64,000 nucleotides of DNA, from assembly GCF_008806595.1 (NCBI RefSeq), contig NZ_VZRB01000025.1, positions 1 to 64,000 of the forward strand. Direction: 5' to 3'. The number at the start of each line of letters is the position of its first letter. Position 1 is the stretch's first letter. A program made the position numbers and the translations under genes. This DNA is from Streptomyces luteolifulvus. Lineage in GTDB: Bacteria; Actinomycetota; Actinomycetes; Streptomycetales; Streptomycetaceae. The notes under the pieces are model-generated. The model did no database searches. It was not told where the DNA came from and was given only the letters and a program-made list of their open reading frames with translations. Positions 15,062-24,100 of this stretch are shown in pieces.

Positions 15062-17718
15062 CAGTCGCTCACCTCGACGGTGCCGTGGGCGCCGGCCTGG
15101 GCATGGCGCATGTCGTGGTCGACGAAGGAGTAGTGGCCGGCCTCGGGGAACGTCGTCTCCACGAAGCCGCCCTGCGCCGCGGACAGGTCCAACACCTGTG
15201 CGCCGCCCGGCTGGTCGGGCTTGAGCAGGTAGGCGCCTTCCTTGTACGCGGTGTCGAAGACGGTGCCGACGATGTGGAAGGCGATGCCGTCGGAGGGGCC
15301 GGCGGCGACGACCCAGAAGCGGGCCCGCTCACCGGTCTTCGTCTTCAGGGGCCGCTTGGCGTACTGGGAGGCGATGCCGTTGAACACCCAGGCGTCCGGG
15401 GTTCCGTTGTTCATCTTCGCCACCTGGGCGGTGCTGCCCGGTGTGCCGAGGTAGAGCGAGGAGGAGACCAGTACGTATTCGTGGTCGACCTTCTTCAGGC
15501 CGGGCGGGTCGATGACGACGGCGCCGTACATGCCGTTGCCCATGTGCTGGAGCATCGGTGCGGTGCTGCAGTGGTACAGCCATGCTCCGGCCCGCTCGGC
15601 GCGGAACCGGTAGACCAGGCGCTCGCCGGGCTGGATGGTGCGCATGGGGCGGTCGGGGGCGAGGGAGCCGGCGTGGAAGTCGATGCCGTGGCCCATACCC
15701 TGGTCGTCGTTGACGAGGGTGATCTCGAAGACGTCCCCGATCTTGCCGTGCAGGGTGGGGCCCGGCGCGCTGCCGCCGAAGGTCCACATCGTCTGTTTCA
15801 CTCCGGGGGCCACCTCGACGGTGGTGTGCGCAGCGCGCAGTTCGACCTTGTGCAGCGTTGCGCCGGGTGCGGGGGTCAGGTCGGCATCGCGTGGCTTCCA
15901 GCCGGCGGAGAAGTCGGCGGACAGGTCCAGGCCGCCGCTGGTGGTGGTGGAGTGGCCGTCGTGTCCGCTCGCGTGGCCGGTGTGGCCCGAGGCGCTGGTG
16001 TCGCCGGACGAACCGGTGCCGCCGGTGACGACGATGTCCATGCTCATCCCGGCCGCCCGGTGGCCCGGCAGGGTGCACCACGCCTCGCGGCTCTCGGTGA
16101 CCTGCCCGAGATCGAGGGTGCGGGATTCGCCCTTGGCGAGCATCGGTGTGGCGGGACCGTCCTCGACCTTGAGGTCGTGGCGCTGGGAGTCGGTGTTGGT
16201 GACCTTCAGCCGCAGCGTGGTGCCCGCGGCGACCTCGATCCGGCCCGGGCGGATGCGCATGTCGGCCAGGGTGACGGCGACCGTGCGGGTAGTGCCTGCA
16301 CCGGGGCCTCCGGTGCCACTGGCGCTCGTCCCGCCGCCCGTGCCGCCGCCGCTGTTGGCCACGAGCACGGCCAGCACGGTCACGACGGCACCCGCGGCGG
16401 TACCCCAGACGACGGGACGCCGCGAGACACCGGCCTTGTCACCGCCGTGGCGAACACCCTGGAAAAGGCCCCGTCCGCTGCGGATCATCACGCGTGCGGC
16501 CAGAGCGAGGAACGCGGCCCCGGCGACGCCGGCCAGCACCGTGCCGGCCGTGCCGGCGGGGTCGGGAAGCGGCAGCGCCAGCAGGGCGACACCCAGGTTG
16601 AGCACGACCAGCCGAGGCACCCAGCCCCGCTCCAACACCGCCCGCAGCGACGCCCGTTCCTTGGGACCGCTGGCGAGCACGATGGGCAGCAGATAGGTGA
16701 GGGCCCCGATGAGCACCTGTGCGACGAGGCCGACGAGCAGGACCGGGACCAGGGCCCCGAAGTCGTCCCGCGCCTCGGCGAGCGGCTGTACGGACAGCAG
16801 CACCAGGTCCACGACGACACCGACGAGCAGCCAACCCATGGCCGCGCCCAGCAGCCATGCGGCGGCGGCCGAGACCGCGGGCCGCCGACGCGGCGTACGG
16901 GCGAACAGATAGGCCGTGGCCACGACGCCGGCCGCGTAAAGGGCGACGCCGGGTACGGCGACGGCGCGCAGGCCGGCCGACAGTCCGGCGACGGCGGTCA
17001 GCAGGCCGCCCCCGGTCAGTGCCAGCACCCAGCGCGCCAGCCGGGTGGTGTGCTCGGCCATGCGTACGCCCAGGACGGTGGGCCACAGCATGAACAGCGT
17101 GCCCAGCACGGGCAGTCCGATCCAGCCGAGCAGGGTGATGTGCACATGGGCCAGCTTCAGACCGCTGTATTGGTGCGGTCCGGCCTTGCCGGTGGCCAGC
17201 AGCCAGCCCAGCACGGCGCCGAGGACGAGTGCCGCCGCGGCGGCGCGGTAGTAGTCGGCGATCGGCGCAAGCCGCCCGCCCAGCGCCCCGCGGCCCATGC
17301 GGATGAGCACGACGAGATGCGCGGTCATGGCGGTGATCAGCAGCGCGCACCCGACGCCGGTCAGGACGGGCAGGTCGGACCATACGCCGGTGAGGACGCC
17401 GACGACTCCGAGGTTGACGCCGGCCAGGCGGGCGTTGCTCCACCGCCGGTCGGGCAGGCGGGCGTGGAGCATGGCGACGGCGAAGTGCTCGCTCCATACG
17501 ACGATGGCGGTGGTGGCGGCGCCGAGCAGGAACAGGTGGATGGCCAGCCAGCGGACCACGGGCAGGTCCTGCTGGGCGGTCGCCGCCAGCAGCGCGAGCA
17601 CCGCCCAGGCCGCGACCAGGGCATGGGCGGCCAGATGCCGGCTGCGGAGTCCGGACGCCTTGAACCTGCTGGGCGGACGGCCACCGCCCGCGGCCGAGTC
17701 ATCGTTCTTGCTGTACAC
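15061..17718 (-). CDS. nirK: Copper nitrite reductase fused to a membrane domain and an extra cupredoxin
   Basis: GTG 17718, with GGAG four bases upstream, gives 885 residues, overlapping the end of the radical SAM gene by 20 bp. Residues 1 to about 455 form about a dozen membrane helices, including HVHITLLGWIGLPVLG, reminiscent of haem-copper or NnrS-type membrane proteins. A cupredoxin follows at about 470-565, with a type 1 copper set in WCTLPGHRAAGM. The last ~285 residues are a two-domain NirK: GIDFHAG and LYHC supply type 1/2 ligands, QHMGNGMYG follows, and GHYSFVDHDMRHA provides the inter-subunit histidine. The fusion would pass electrons from membrane to cupredoxin to NirK, reducing nitrite to NO outside the membrane. 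Such long NirK forms occur in actinobacteria. Confidence 0.85.
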   Translation of the reverse strand: MYSKNDDSAAGGGRPPSRFKASGLRSRHLAAHALVAAWAVLALLAATAQQDLPVVRWLAIHLFLLGAATTAIVVWSEHFAVAMLHARLPDRRWSNARLAGVNLGVVGVLTGVWSDLPVLTGVGCALLITAMTAHLVVLIRMGRGALGGRLAPIADYYRAAAAALVLGAVLGWLLATGKAGPHQYSGLKLAHVHITLLGWIGLPVLGTLFMLWPTVLGVRMAEHTTRLARWVLALTGGGLLTAVAGLSAGLRAVAVPGVALYAAGVVATAYLFARTPRRRPAVSAAAAWLLGAAMGWLLVGVVVDLVLLSVQPLAEARDDFGALVPVLLVGLVAQVLIGALTYLLPIVLASGPKERASLRAVLERGWVPRLVVLNLGVALLALPLPDPAGTAGTVLAGVAGAAFLALAARVMIRSGRGLFQGVRHGGDKAGVSRRPVVWGTAAGAVVTVLAVLVANSGGGTGGGTSASGTGGPGAGTTRTVAVTLADMRIRPGRIEVAAGTTLRLKVTNTDSQRHDLKVEDGPATPMLAKGESRTLDLGQVTESREAWCTLPGHRAAGMSMDIVVTGGTGSSGDTSASGHTGHASGHDGHSTTTSGGLDLSADFSAGWKPRDADLTPAPGATLHKVELRAAHTTVEVAPGVKQTMWTFGGSAPGPTLHGKIGDVFEITLVNDDQGMGHGIDFHAGSLAPDRPMRTIQPGERLVYRFRAERAGAWLYHCSTAPMLQHMGNGMYGAVVIDPPGLKKVDHEYVLVSSSLYLGTPGSTAQVAKMNNGTPDAWVFNGIASQYAKRPLKTKTGERARFWVVAAGPSDGIAFHIVGTVFDTAYKEGAYLLKPDQPGGAQVLDLSAAQGGFVETTFPEAGHYSFVDHDMRHAQAGAHGTVEVSD

Positions 17719-18973
17719 GCTGCTCCTTGCCGCCCTCGGCGGCGCTCGGACGGGGACGAACGGGTGTGTCCGCGCTGTCGCCGCCGGGCAGCAGCACGGC
17801 CAGTTCCCGCTGGTAGGGGAAGGATCCGGGCTGGTAACCGCACCACGGCTCCTCGGCGTAGGGGTCGCCGGTGACGCCGTACGCACGGGACCGCGAGCCG
17901 CCGCAGACCCGGCGGAACTCGCACGCCCCGCACCGGCCGCCCAGCCGGTCGGCGTCGCGCAGACCGGTGAACAGTTCGGAGGTGCGGTAGATCTCGGTCA
18001 GCGGTGTCTTGCGGACGCTGCCGGCGCCCAGCGGCAGAAAGCCGCTCGGATGCACGGTGCCGGTGTGCGAGATGAAGACGAAGCCGCGGCCCGCGTTGAC
18101 GTCCAGCGGCGGGCGCCGTACCCGGCGGGCTGCGGCGTCCAGGCCCAACTCGGCGGCCCGCTCGCGCAGTTCCTTGTACAGCGGGCCGAGCCCCAGTACG
18201 ACAACGGGGTCGTCGCCCGTGTCGGCGAGGATCCGGCGCTGCAGGGCGACGCGGCGGAAGTGGTGGGCCTCGGTGGTCTTGGCGGGCACGGTCAGGCCCA
18301 CGTCGTAGACGAAGTTGAGGACGTCCTCCACCTCGTCCGGGGTCAGTGCGCCCAGGCTCTTGCCGCGGCCGGTCGGCACCAGGAAGAAGGCGCTCCACAG
18401 CATCGCGCCGTGCTCCGCGACCAGGCGGACGATGTCCGGCAGGTCGTGCAGGTTGTGCCGGGCGACCGTGGTGTTGATCTGCACCTTCATGCCGAGGGCG
18501 CGGGCGGCGTCCCAGGCGTCCAGGGTCCAGCGGAACACGCCGGGTACGCCGCGGAAGCCGTCGTGGAGTTCGGCGGTGGACCCGTCGAGGCTGAGCGAGA
18601 GGCCGACCGTGCCGGCCGCGTGCAGCTCCCGCAGCCGCTCCTCGGTGAGCGTGGGTGTGCCTGAGGGGGAGACGGCGACCCGGACCCCGACCTCCTGGCC
18701 ATAGGCGACGAGGTCCGTCAGGTCGGGACGCTGGAACGGGTCTCCGCCGGTGATCACGAACAGCGGGGCGGGCTGCCCGAAGGCGGCCACCTGGCGCAGC
18801 AGGTCCTTGGCCGCACCGGTGTCCAGCTCCCGCGGGTCGCGGCCCGGCACGGCCTCGGCCCGGCAGTGCAGGCAGGCCAGCGGGCAGGCGCGGGTGGACT
18901 CCCAGATGACGATGAACGGTCGCTCGCCGGCGTCGTGCCGCTGGCGGCGGATGGCGCGGGAGGGGGCGCTCAT
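17699..18973 (-). CDS. Radical SAM / SPASM-type maturation enzyme
   Basis: A 424-residue radical SAM protein with the cluster motif C30-x3-C34-x2-C37 in STRACPLACLHC. A C-terminal cysteine-rich segment, GRCGACEFRRVCGG with a later WCGY, probably binds further Fe-S clusters. It resembles the actinobacterial TIGR04053-like group and the haem-modifying AhbD/NirJ branch. Its 3' end overlaps the nirK-fusion start, so a role in cofactor maturation for denitrification or alternative haem synthesis is plausible, but the substrate is not shown by the sequence. It is first of the minus-strand run, with paired GGGCCGA-type palindromes about 220-240 bp upstream. Confidence 0.8.
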   Translation of the reverse strand: MSAPSRAIRRQRHDAGERPFIVIWESTRACPLACLHCRAEAVPGRDPRELDTGAAKDLLRQVAAFGQPAPLFVITGGDPFQRPDLTDLVAYGQEVGVRVAVSPSGTPTLTEERLRELHAAGTVGLSLSLDGSTAELHDGFRGVPGVFRWTLDAWDAARALGMKVQINTTVARHNLHDLPDIVRLVAEHGAMLWSAFFLVPTGRGKSLGALTPDEVEDVLNFVYDVGLTVPAKTTEAHHFRRVALQRRILADTGDDPVVVLGLGPLYKELRERAAELGLDAAARRVRRPPLDVNAGRGFVFISHTGTVHPSGFLPLGAGSVRKTPLTEIYRTSELFTGLRDADRLGGRCGACEFRRVCGGSRSRAYGVTGDPYAEEPWCGYQPGSFPYQRELAVLLPGGDSADTPVRPRPSAAEGGKEQRVQQER

Positions 18974-19304
18974 CGCGCGGTCCTTCCCAGCGCCCCGCCG
19001 CTGTGTCCGGCCGCCCTCGAATCAGGGCAGACAGGGCGGGCGACCGGACGGTGACCGGCCCGGACCGTGCGCGGCACCCACCGTGAGCGGCAGCGGTGGT
19101 ATCGGCCTCGGATGCGGTCGATGTGGTCGTACACGGGATACCTCCGGATCGGTCGCCGTCAGCATCCACCGGCGGCGGTGCTCGGCGCGGCGGCCGATGG
19201 TCTTCTCGGACAGGGCCGACGGTCCCTCTTCGCGCGTGGTGCGGCAGGGCCGGTCGGCCGCAGAGGCCGCAGAGGCCGCGGGAGCCGCGGGAGCTGCAGG
19301 AAGG
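18974..19304. promoter_or_regulatory. Control region upstream of radical SAM-nirK-copD-acg run
   Basis: This 331-bp gap has no credible gene. It contains a near-match CGGCCGATGGTCTT at 19191-19204 and a good palindrome GGGCCGACGGTCCC at 19213-19226, exactly 22 bp apart. That spacing (two helical turns) recurs at other places in this window. The sites resemble DosR/OsdR boxes and would place the denitrification genes under hypoxia control. Confidence 0.5.
19213..19226. promoter_or_regulatory. DosR/OsdR-like palindrome
   Basis: GGGCCGACGGTCCC reads GGGACCGTCGGCCC on the other strand and matches the consensus GGGRCC-R-WY-GGYCC seen upstream of several genes here. A weaker partner lies 22 bp to the left. 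It lies 240 bp upstream of the radical SAM gene. Confidence 0.5.
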
Positions 19305-19808
19305 TCAGGTGCGGTTCGAGGAGCGGGCGGAAAGGGCGTCGGCGGTGGCGACCATCGCGGCTCCGAGACCGGTGAGCGCGACGCCCAGGCCGGAGACCAG
19401 GGTGGTGAGGTGCCAGGCCTGGTAGGCGGACATCAGCGAGGCGCGCAGGCTCTGGGCCATGAACGCGGTCTGCCGCATCTTGGCGAGCTTCTCGTCGTCG
19501 CCTCCGGCGGCGTGCAGCTCCGCGGTGATCTCGGCGTAGGCCCGGCCGCCGGTGGCCTTGGCGAGATTGCCCTTGATGAACTGGGCGTAGGCGTGTGCCT
19601 CGGGGCCGGTTTCCACCCGGCGGCCGGTGTAGGCGGCGAGTTCGTCGGGCAGCCCGTGATCCGGGAAGGTGATCTTCTGGGCGGCCAGCTCGGTACGGAT
19701 CTCGTTCCTGCCGCTGCGGCCGCGCAGCAGCATGACCGGTCCGGCGACTACCAGGGCTGTACCGACTGTCCCGAGCAGGGTGCCGGCCCGACGGTGCGAT
19801 CCGTCCAT
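19305..19808 (-). CDS. Small membrane protein of unknown function
   Basis: A 167-residue protein with an N-terminal helix (TLLGTVGTALVVAGPVMLL) and a C-terminal hydrophobic segment (TTLVSGLGVALTGLGAAMVA), leaving a soluble, charged middle of about 90 residues. The start ATG 19808 precedes MDGSHRRAG. I do not recognise the family. It lies between the hemerythrin-DUF2249 gene and the radical SAM gene, all on the minus strand, so a role in the anaerobic respiratory membrane is only a guess from context. Confidence 0.6.
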   Translation of the reverse strand: MDGSHRRAGTLLGTVGTALVVAGPVMLLRGRSGRNEIRTELAAQKITFPDHGLPDELAAYTGRRVETGPEAHAYAQFIKGNLAKATGGRAYAEITAELHAAGGDDEKLAKMRQTAFMAQSLRASLMSAYQAWHLTTLVSGLGVALTGLGAAMVATADALSARSSNRT

Positions 19809-19947
19809 GACGTGTCTGTCCTTCTTTCTGTTTGAGCTTGCTGCTCGAGAGCTTTGCTGTCGAGAGCTGTCCTGCCTGGGGGTGCGGCGGTGCGCGTACG
19901 CGGGCTCGAAGCACCGTTCGCGCGCCGCCGCGGGTGGGCGGTTTCGG

Positions 19948-20775
19948 TCAGCGGTGGCTGAACCGCAGCCGCCAGGCCTCGGGGCCGCGTTCCAGGTACT
20001 GCACCCCGAACACCCCCGGGCGCCGCTGCTCGATCTGCGCGAGCAGCGGCAGCGGGTCGTGATGGGCGATCAGCACCAATGCCGTGCCCTCGGGGATGGC
20101 GTCGAGGGCGCCGAAGACCGTGGCGTGACGAATGGCGTGCGGAACCTCCCTGACGTCCAGCTCGGGGTCGTCCTCGTCCTGCGCACCGCAGCCGCACACT
20201 CCGCCGCAGCCACCGGTCTCCTCGAACTCTTCCTCCATGTCGTGCCTTTCCTCGTTGTCCTGATCTTCTTGGGCGTCCTGGGCGGACGTAGTGGTCGCGA
20301 GCCGCTGGTGCATGACCGCGAGCAGCTCCGTCAGGGAGACCTCGGGGCTCATGGCGAGCAGCGGCAGCACGAGGCCGTTCTCCTTGGCCAGGTGCTCCTC
20401 GAAGAGCACCTGCAGGGCCCTGGCGTCGGCCGCGGCGTCCGCCGGGGCGGGCGCGGCGCGCAGGGCGTCGACGAGCGCGGTGAGACAGCGGTGCTCACCG
20501 ATGAGGCCCTCGATGAGCAGACGGGCCTCGGGCATACGGTGCGCGGCGGGGTAGAGCGCGGCTTCCTCGGCCGCGGCGTGCGGCAGCAGCGCGCTGCCGC
20601 AGAAGGCCACGAGACCGGCGTGGATCTTCTCGGCGGCGCTCGGATCCCGGTCCACCGCGGTGAGCAGCATCGTCACCCGTCCGGCCAGTTCCCCGGCCAG
20701 TCGGGCGTGATGTGCCTCGGCCAGTTCGAGGGCCGCGGCGTCCTGAGGGTCCGAGGCGAGGGTGAGCACGCTCAT
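19948..20775 (-). CDS. Hemerythrin-like domain plus DUF2249 protein
   Basis: ATG 20775, preceded by GGAGAG, gives 275 residues. The first ~150 form a hemerythrin-type four-helix bundle with the expected ligands in AEAHHARLAG, LLPHAAAEEAALYP, GEHRCLTALV and FEEHLAKEN. A flexible, acidic and cysteine-rich linker (GGCGGVCGCG) leads to a C-terminal DUF2249/SirA-like domain beginning ELDVREVPHAIRH. Such proteins accompany denitrification genes and are suspected to sense or buffer oxygen or NO. It diverges from narG across a region with GGGACC-type palindromes. Longer upstream starts in this frame lack a ribosome-binding site. Confidence 0.8.
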   Translation of the reverse strand: MSVLTLASDPQDAAALELAEAHHARLAGELAGRVTMLLTAVDRDPSAAEKIHAGLVAFCGSALLPHAAAEEAALYPAAHRMPEARLLIEGLIGEHRCLTALVDALRAAPAPADAAADARALQVLFEEHLAKENGLVLPLLAMSPEVSLTELLAVMHQRLATTTSAQDAQEDQDNEERHDMEEEFEETGGCGGVCGCGAQDEDDPELDVREVPHAIRHATVFGALDAIPEGTALVLIAHHDPLPLLAQIEQRRPGVFGVQYLERGPEAWRLRFSHR

Positions 20776-21168
20776 GACGGTCTCTCCAGCGGGTGTGGCC
20801 GGCTCGGCCGGCCGGTACGGGCGGGGGCGGCATTCCGGGTGCCGACTCCGGGCGGATGCCGCGTCCGGCCGCGGGCGGGCGGCCGGACGCACGACCGAAC
20901 CGGGCGACACGCGCGTTCACGCTGTGCCCGCGGCGGCCGGACGGGGGAATGGCCACCCGGGCGCGGATGCTGCCGTCGACAGATGGGCATCTGCGGTTCG
21001 ATCCCTGCCAGCATGCAACGCCCGGCACCCTCGGTTCCTCGGCCGACCGGGCCCGGCACCGGGACCATTGGTCCCTATTGCGACCAGCCATATTGGGCCG
21101 GTAGGCCAACGGGCAGGGGACCGCCAGCCCCAGGTGGACGACACCCTGTGCCACCTAGGTTTCCGGCC
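20776..21168. promoter_or_regulatory. Divergent control region between hemerythrin and narG
   Basis: This 393-bp gap has no gene. The palindrome GGGACCATTGGTCCC lies at 21061-21075, 94 bp before narG. A second GGGCCGGTAGGCCA is at 21095-21108, and a weaker GGCCGACCGGGCCC at 21041-21054. Clustering of three such sites fits cooperative binding of a DosR/OsdR-type response regulator governing both directions. Confidence 0.5.
21061..21075. promoter_or_regulatory. DosR/OsdR-like palindrome upstream of narG
   Basis: GGGACCATTGGTCCC has perfect 6-bp arms around ATT. It is the best palindrome of the family seen in the window and sits 94 bp upstream of the narG start codon, a usual distance for an activator site. 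Confidence 0.6.
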
Positions 21169-24100
21169 ATGGAGAACGATCAGAACGCACGGCAGCGGGA
21201 CTCGCGAGCCGGTGAGGGCTGGCCCCTGGCGGCCCGCAGGCTGCTGACGCGCAGCGAGGTGTCGGCCGACGGTCGCGCGGTGTTCGGCGCGGCCGAAGGC
21301 AAGTGGGAGGGCTTCTACCGGGACCGCTGGGCCCACGACAAGGTGGTGCGCTCCACGCACGGTGTGAACTGCACCGGGTCCTGCTCGTGGATGGTGTACG
21401 TCAAGGACGGCATCATCACCTGGGAGCACCAGGCCACCGACTACCCGTCGATCGGCACCGACTGCCCCGAGTACGAGCCGCGCGGCTGCCCCCGTGGAGC
21501 CTCGTTCTCCTGGTACACCTACTCCCCCAGCCGCGTCCGCTACCCCTATGTACGGGGCGCGCTGCTGAAGCTGTGGCGTGAGGCGCGGCGGCGCCTCGGC
21601 GATCCGGTGGCGGCCTGGGCCGAGATCACCGGCGATCCGGCGAAGGCGCGGGCGTACAAGCGGGCCCGCGGCAAGGGCGGCCTGGTGCGCGCCGACTGGG
21701 ACGAGGTCAGCGAGCTGATCGCCGCCGCCCAGGTGCACACCGTCAAGACGTACGGCCCCGACCGGGTCGCCGGTTTCTCGCCCATCCCGGCGATGTCGAT
21801 CGCGTCGTTCGCGGCCGGTGCCCGGTTCCACTCGCTGATCGGCGGCACCCTGCTGTCGTTCTACGACTGGTACGCGGACCTGCCGATCGCCTCGCCGCAG
21901 GTCTTCGGCGACCAGACCGACGTGCCCGAGGCCGCGGACTGGTGGAACACGGGCTATCTGATCATGTGGGGCTCCAACATCCCCGTGACCCGCACGCCCG
22001 ACGCGCACTTCCTGACCGAGACCCGCTACAACGGCACCAAGATCGTCGCGGTCAGCCCCGACTACGCCGACAACGTCAAGCACGCCGACGAGTGGCTCGC
22101 CGCGCACCCCGGCACGGACGGCGCGCTGGCGATGGCGATGGGCCATGTGATCCTGCGCGAGTTCCTCGTCGACCGCGAGGTGCCGTACTTCCATGACTAC
22201 CTGCGCAAGTTCACCGACGCCCCGTTCCTGGTGACCCTGCGCGAGCACGACCGCGGTCTCGTCCCGGACGGGTTCCTGACCGCCGCCGACCTCGGACACG
22301 ACACGGAGAACGCCGAGTCCAAGACCGTCCTGATCGACTCGGCCACCGGCGAGGCGGTCGTGCCGAACGGCTCGCTCGGCTTCCGCTGGGCCAAGGAGAA
22401 CCCGGGCCACTGGAATCTCGACCTGGGCGACACCGTCCCCGAGCTGAGCCTGCTGGAGCGGGCCGAGCAGACGGCCGAGATCGCGCTTCCCCGCTTCGAC
22501 GAGGGCACGACGGAGGGCGGCACGGTCCTGGTGCGCGGGGTGCCCGTGCGCCGGATCGGCGGCCGCCTCGTCACCACCGTCTTCGACCTGATGCTCGCCC
22601 AGTACGGGGTCAAGCGTCCCGGTCTCCCGGGCAGCTGGCCGACGTCGTACGAGGACGCGTCCGAGCCCTACACCCCGGCCTGGCAGGAGACGATCACCTC
22701 CGTGCCGGCCGAGCAGGCGGCCCGGATCGCCCGCGAGTTCGCCCGCAACGCCGAACGCACCAACGGCCGGTCCATGATCGCGCTGGGCGCCGGCACCAAC
22801 CACTGGTTCCACTCCGACACCATCTACCGCGCCTTCCTGGCGCTGATCACCATGACCGGCTGCCAGGGCGTCAACGGCGGCGGCTGGGCCCACTACGTCG
22901 GCCAGGAGAAGGTCCGCCCGGTCACCGGGCAGCAGCACCTGTCGTTCGCCTTCGACTGGCAGCGCCCCACCCGGCACATGGCGGGCACCTCCTACTGGTA
23001 CCTGAACTCCGACCAGTGGCGCTACGAGGCGTTCGGGCCCGACGAACTGGCCTCCCCGCTCGGGGAAGGGCGCTTCCAGGGCAAGGGATTCGCCGACTGT
23101 CTGGCGCAGGCCGTACGCCTGGGCTGGACGCCCGGTCACCCCGGCTTCAACCGCAACCCGCTCGACCTCACCGACGAGGCGGCGGCCCGCGGCAAGCAGG
23201 TGTCCGAGCACATCGTCGACGAGCTGAAGTCCGGGCGGCTCCGGTTCGCCGCCGAGGACCCCGACGACCCGGCCAACTTCCCTCGCGTGCTGACCGTGTG
23301 GCGGGCCAACCTGCTCGGCTCCTCCGGCAAGGGCAACGAGTACTTCCTGCGCCATCTGCTGGGCACGGATGCGGCCGTCCGCTCCGAGGAGACCCCGCCC
23401 GAGGGCCGTCCCAAGGACGTGGTGTGGCGGGAGGAGGCGCCCGAGGGCAAGCTCGACCTGATGGTCTCGATCGACTTCCGGATGACCTCGACCGGCCTGC
23501 TCGCCGATGTCGTCCTCCCCGCCGCCACCTGGTACGAGAAGGACGATCTGTCCAGCACGGACATGCACCCCTTCGTGCACGCCTTCACCCCGGCCATCGC
23601 CCCGCCCTGGCAGGCCCGCACCGACTACGACGCCTTCCTGACCATCGCCGACCGGTTCAGTGAGCTGGCCGCCGAGCACCTCGGCACCCGCACCGACGTC
23701 CTCGCGGTGCCGCTGCTGCACGACACACCGGACGAACTCGCCCAGCCGGGCGGAGTGGTACGGGACTGGAAGACCGGCGAGTGCGAACCGGTTCCCGGCA
23801 AGACCATGCCGAAGCTGGCCGTCATCGAGCGCGACTACGCCGTCATCGGGCAGAAGATGCGCGCCGTCGGCCCGCTGCTGGACACCCTGGGCACCACCAC
23901 CAAGGGCGTCACCGTCCACCCGAACCAGGAGCTGGACGACCTCCGCCGCCGCAACGGCACGGTCCGGGACGGCATCGCCGCCGGCCGGCCCTCGCTCGCC
24001 ACCGCGAGCCACATGTGTGAGGCAGTCCTCGCCCTGTCCGGCACCACCAACGGACGCCTGGCCACCGAGGGCTTCCGGGAGCTGGAGCGGCAGACCGGCA

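Noticed and set aside
15635..16696. Large plus-strand frames opposite nirK (and similar long frames opposite narG, FeoB and the SARP)
   Set aside because: They are shadows created by high GC third positions; the opposite strand encodes clear families with conserved motifs.
17719..17886. Longer start for the NirK fusion at 17886
   Set aside because: The extra residues are proline- and arginine-rich and overlap the radical SAM coding region; GTG 17718 has a good ribosome-binding site.
19669..21168. Extended NarG starting at 19669
   Set aside because: The first 500 codons of that frame lie opposite the hemerythrin-DUF2249 gene and have no nitrate reductase similarity; ATG 21169 gives the correct length and FS0 spacing.
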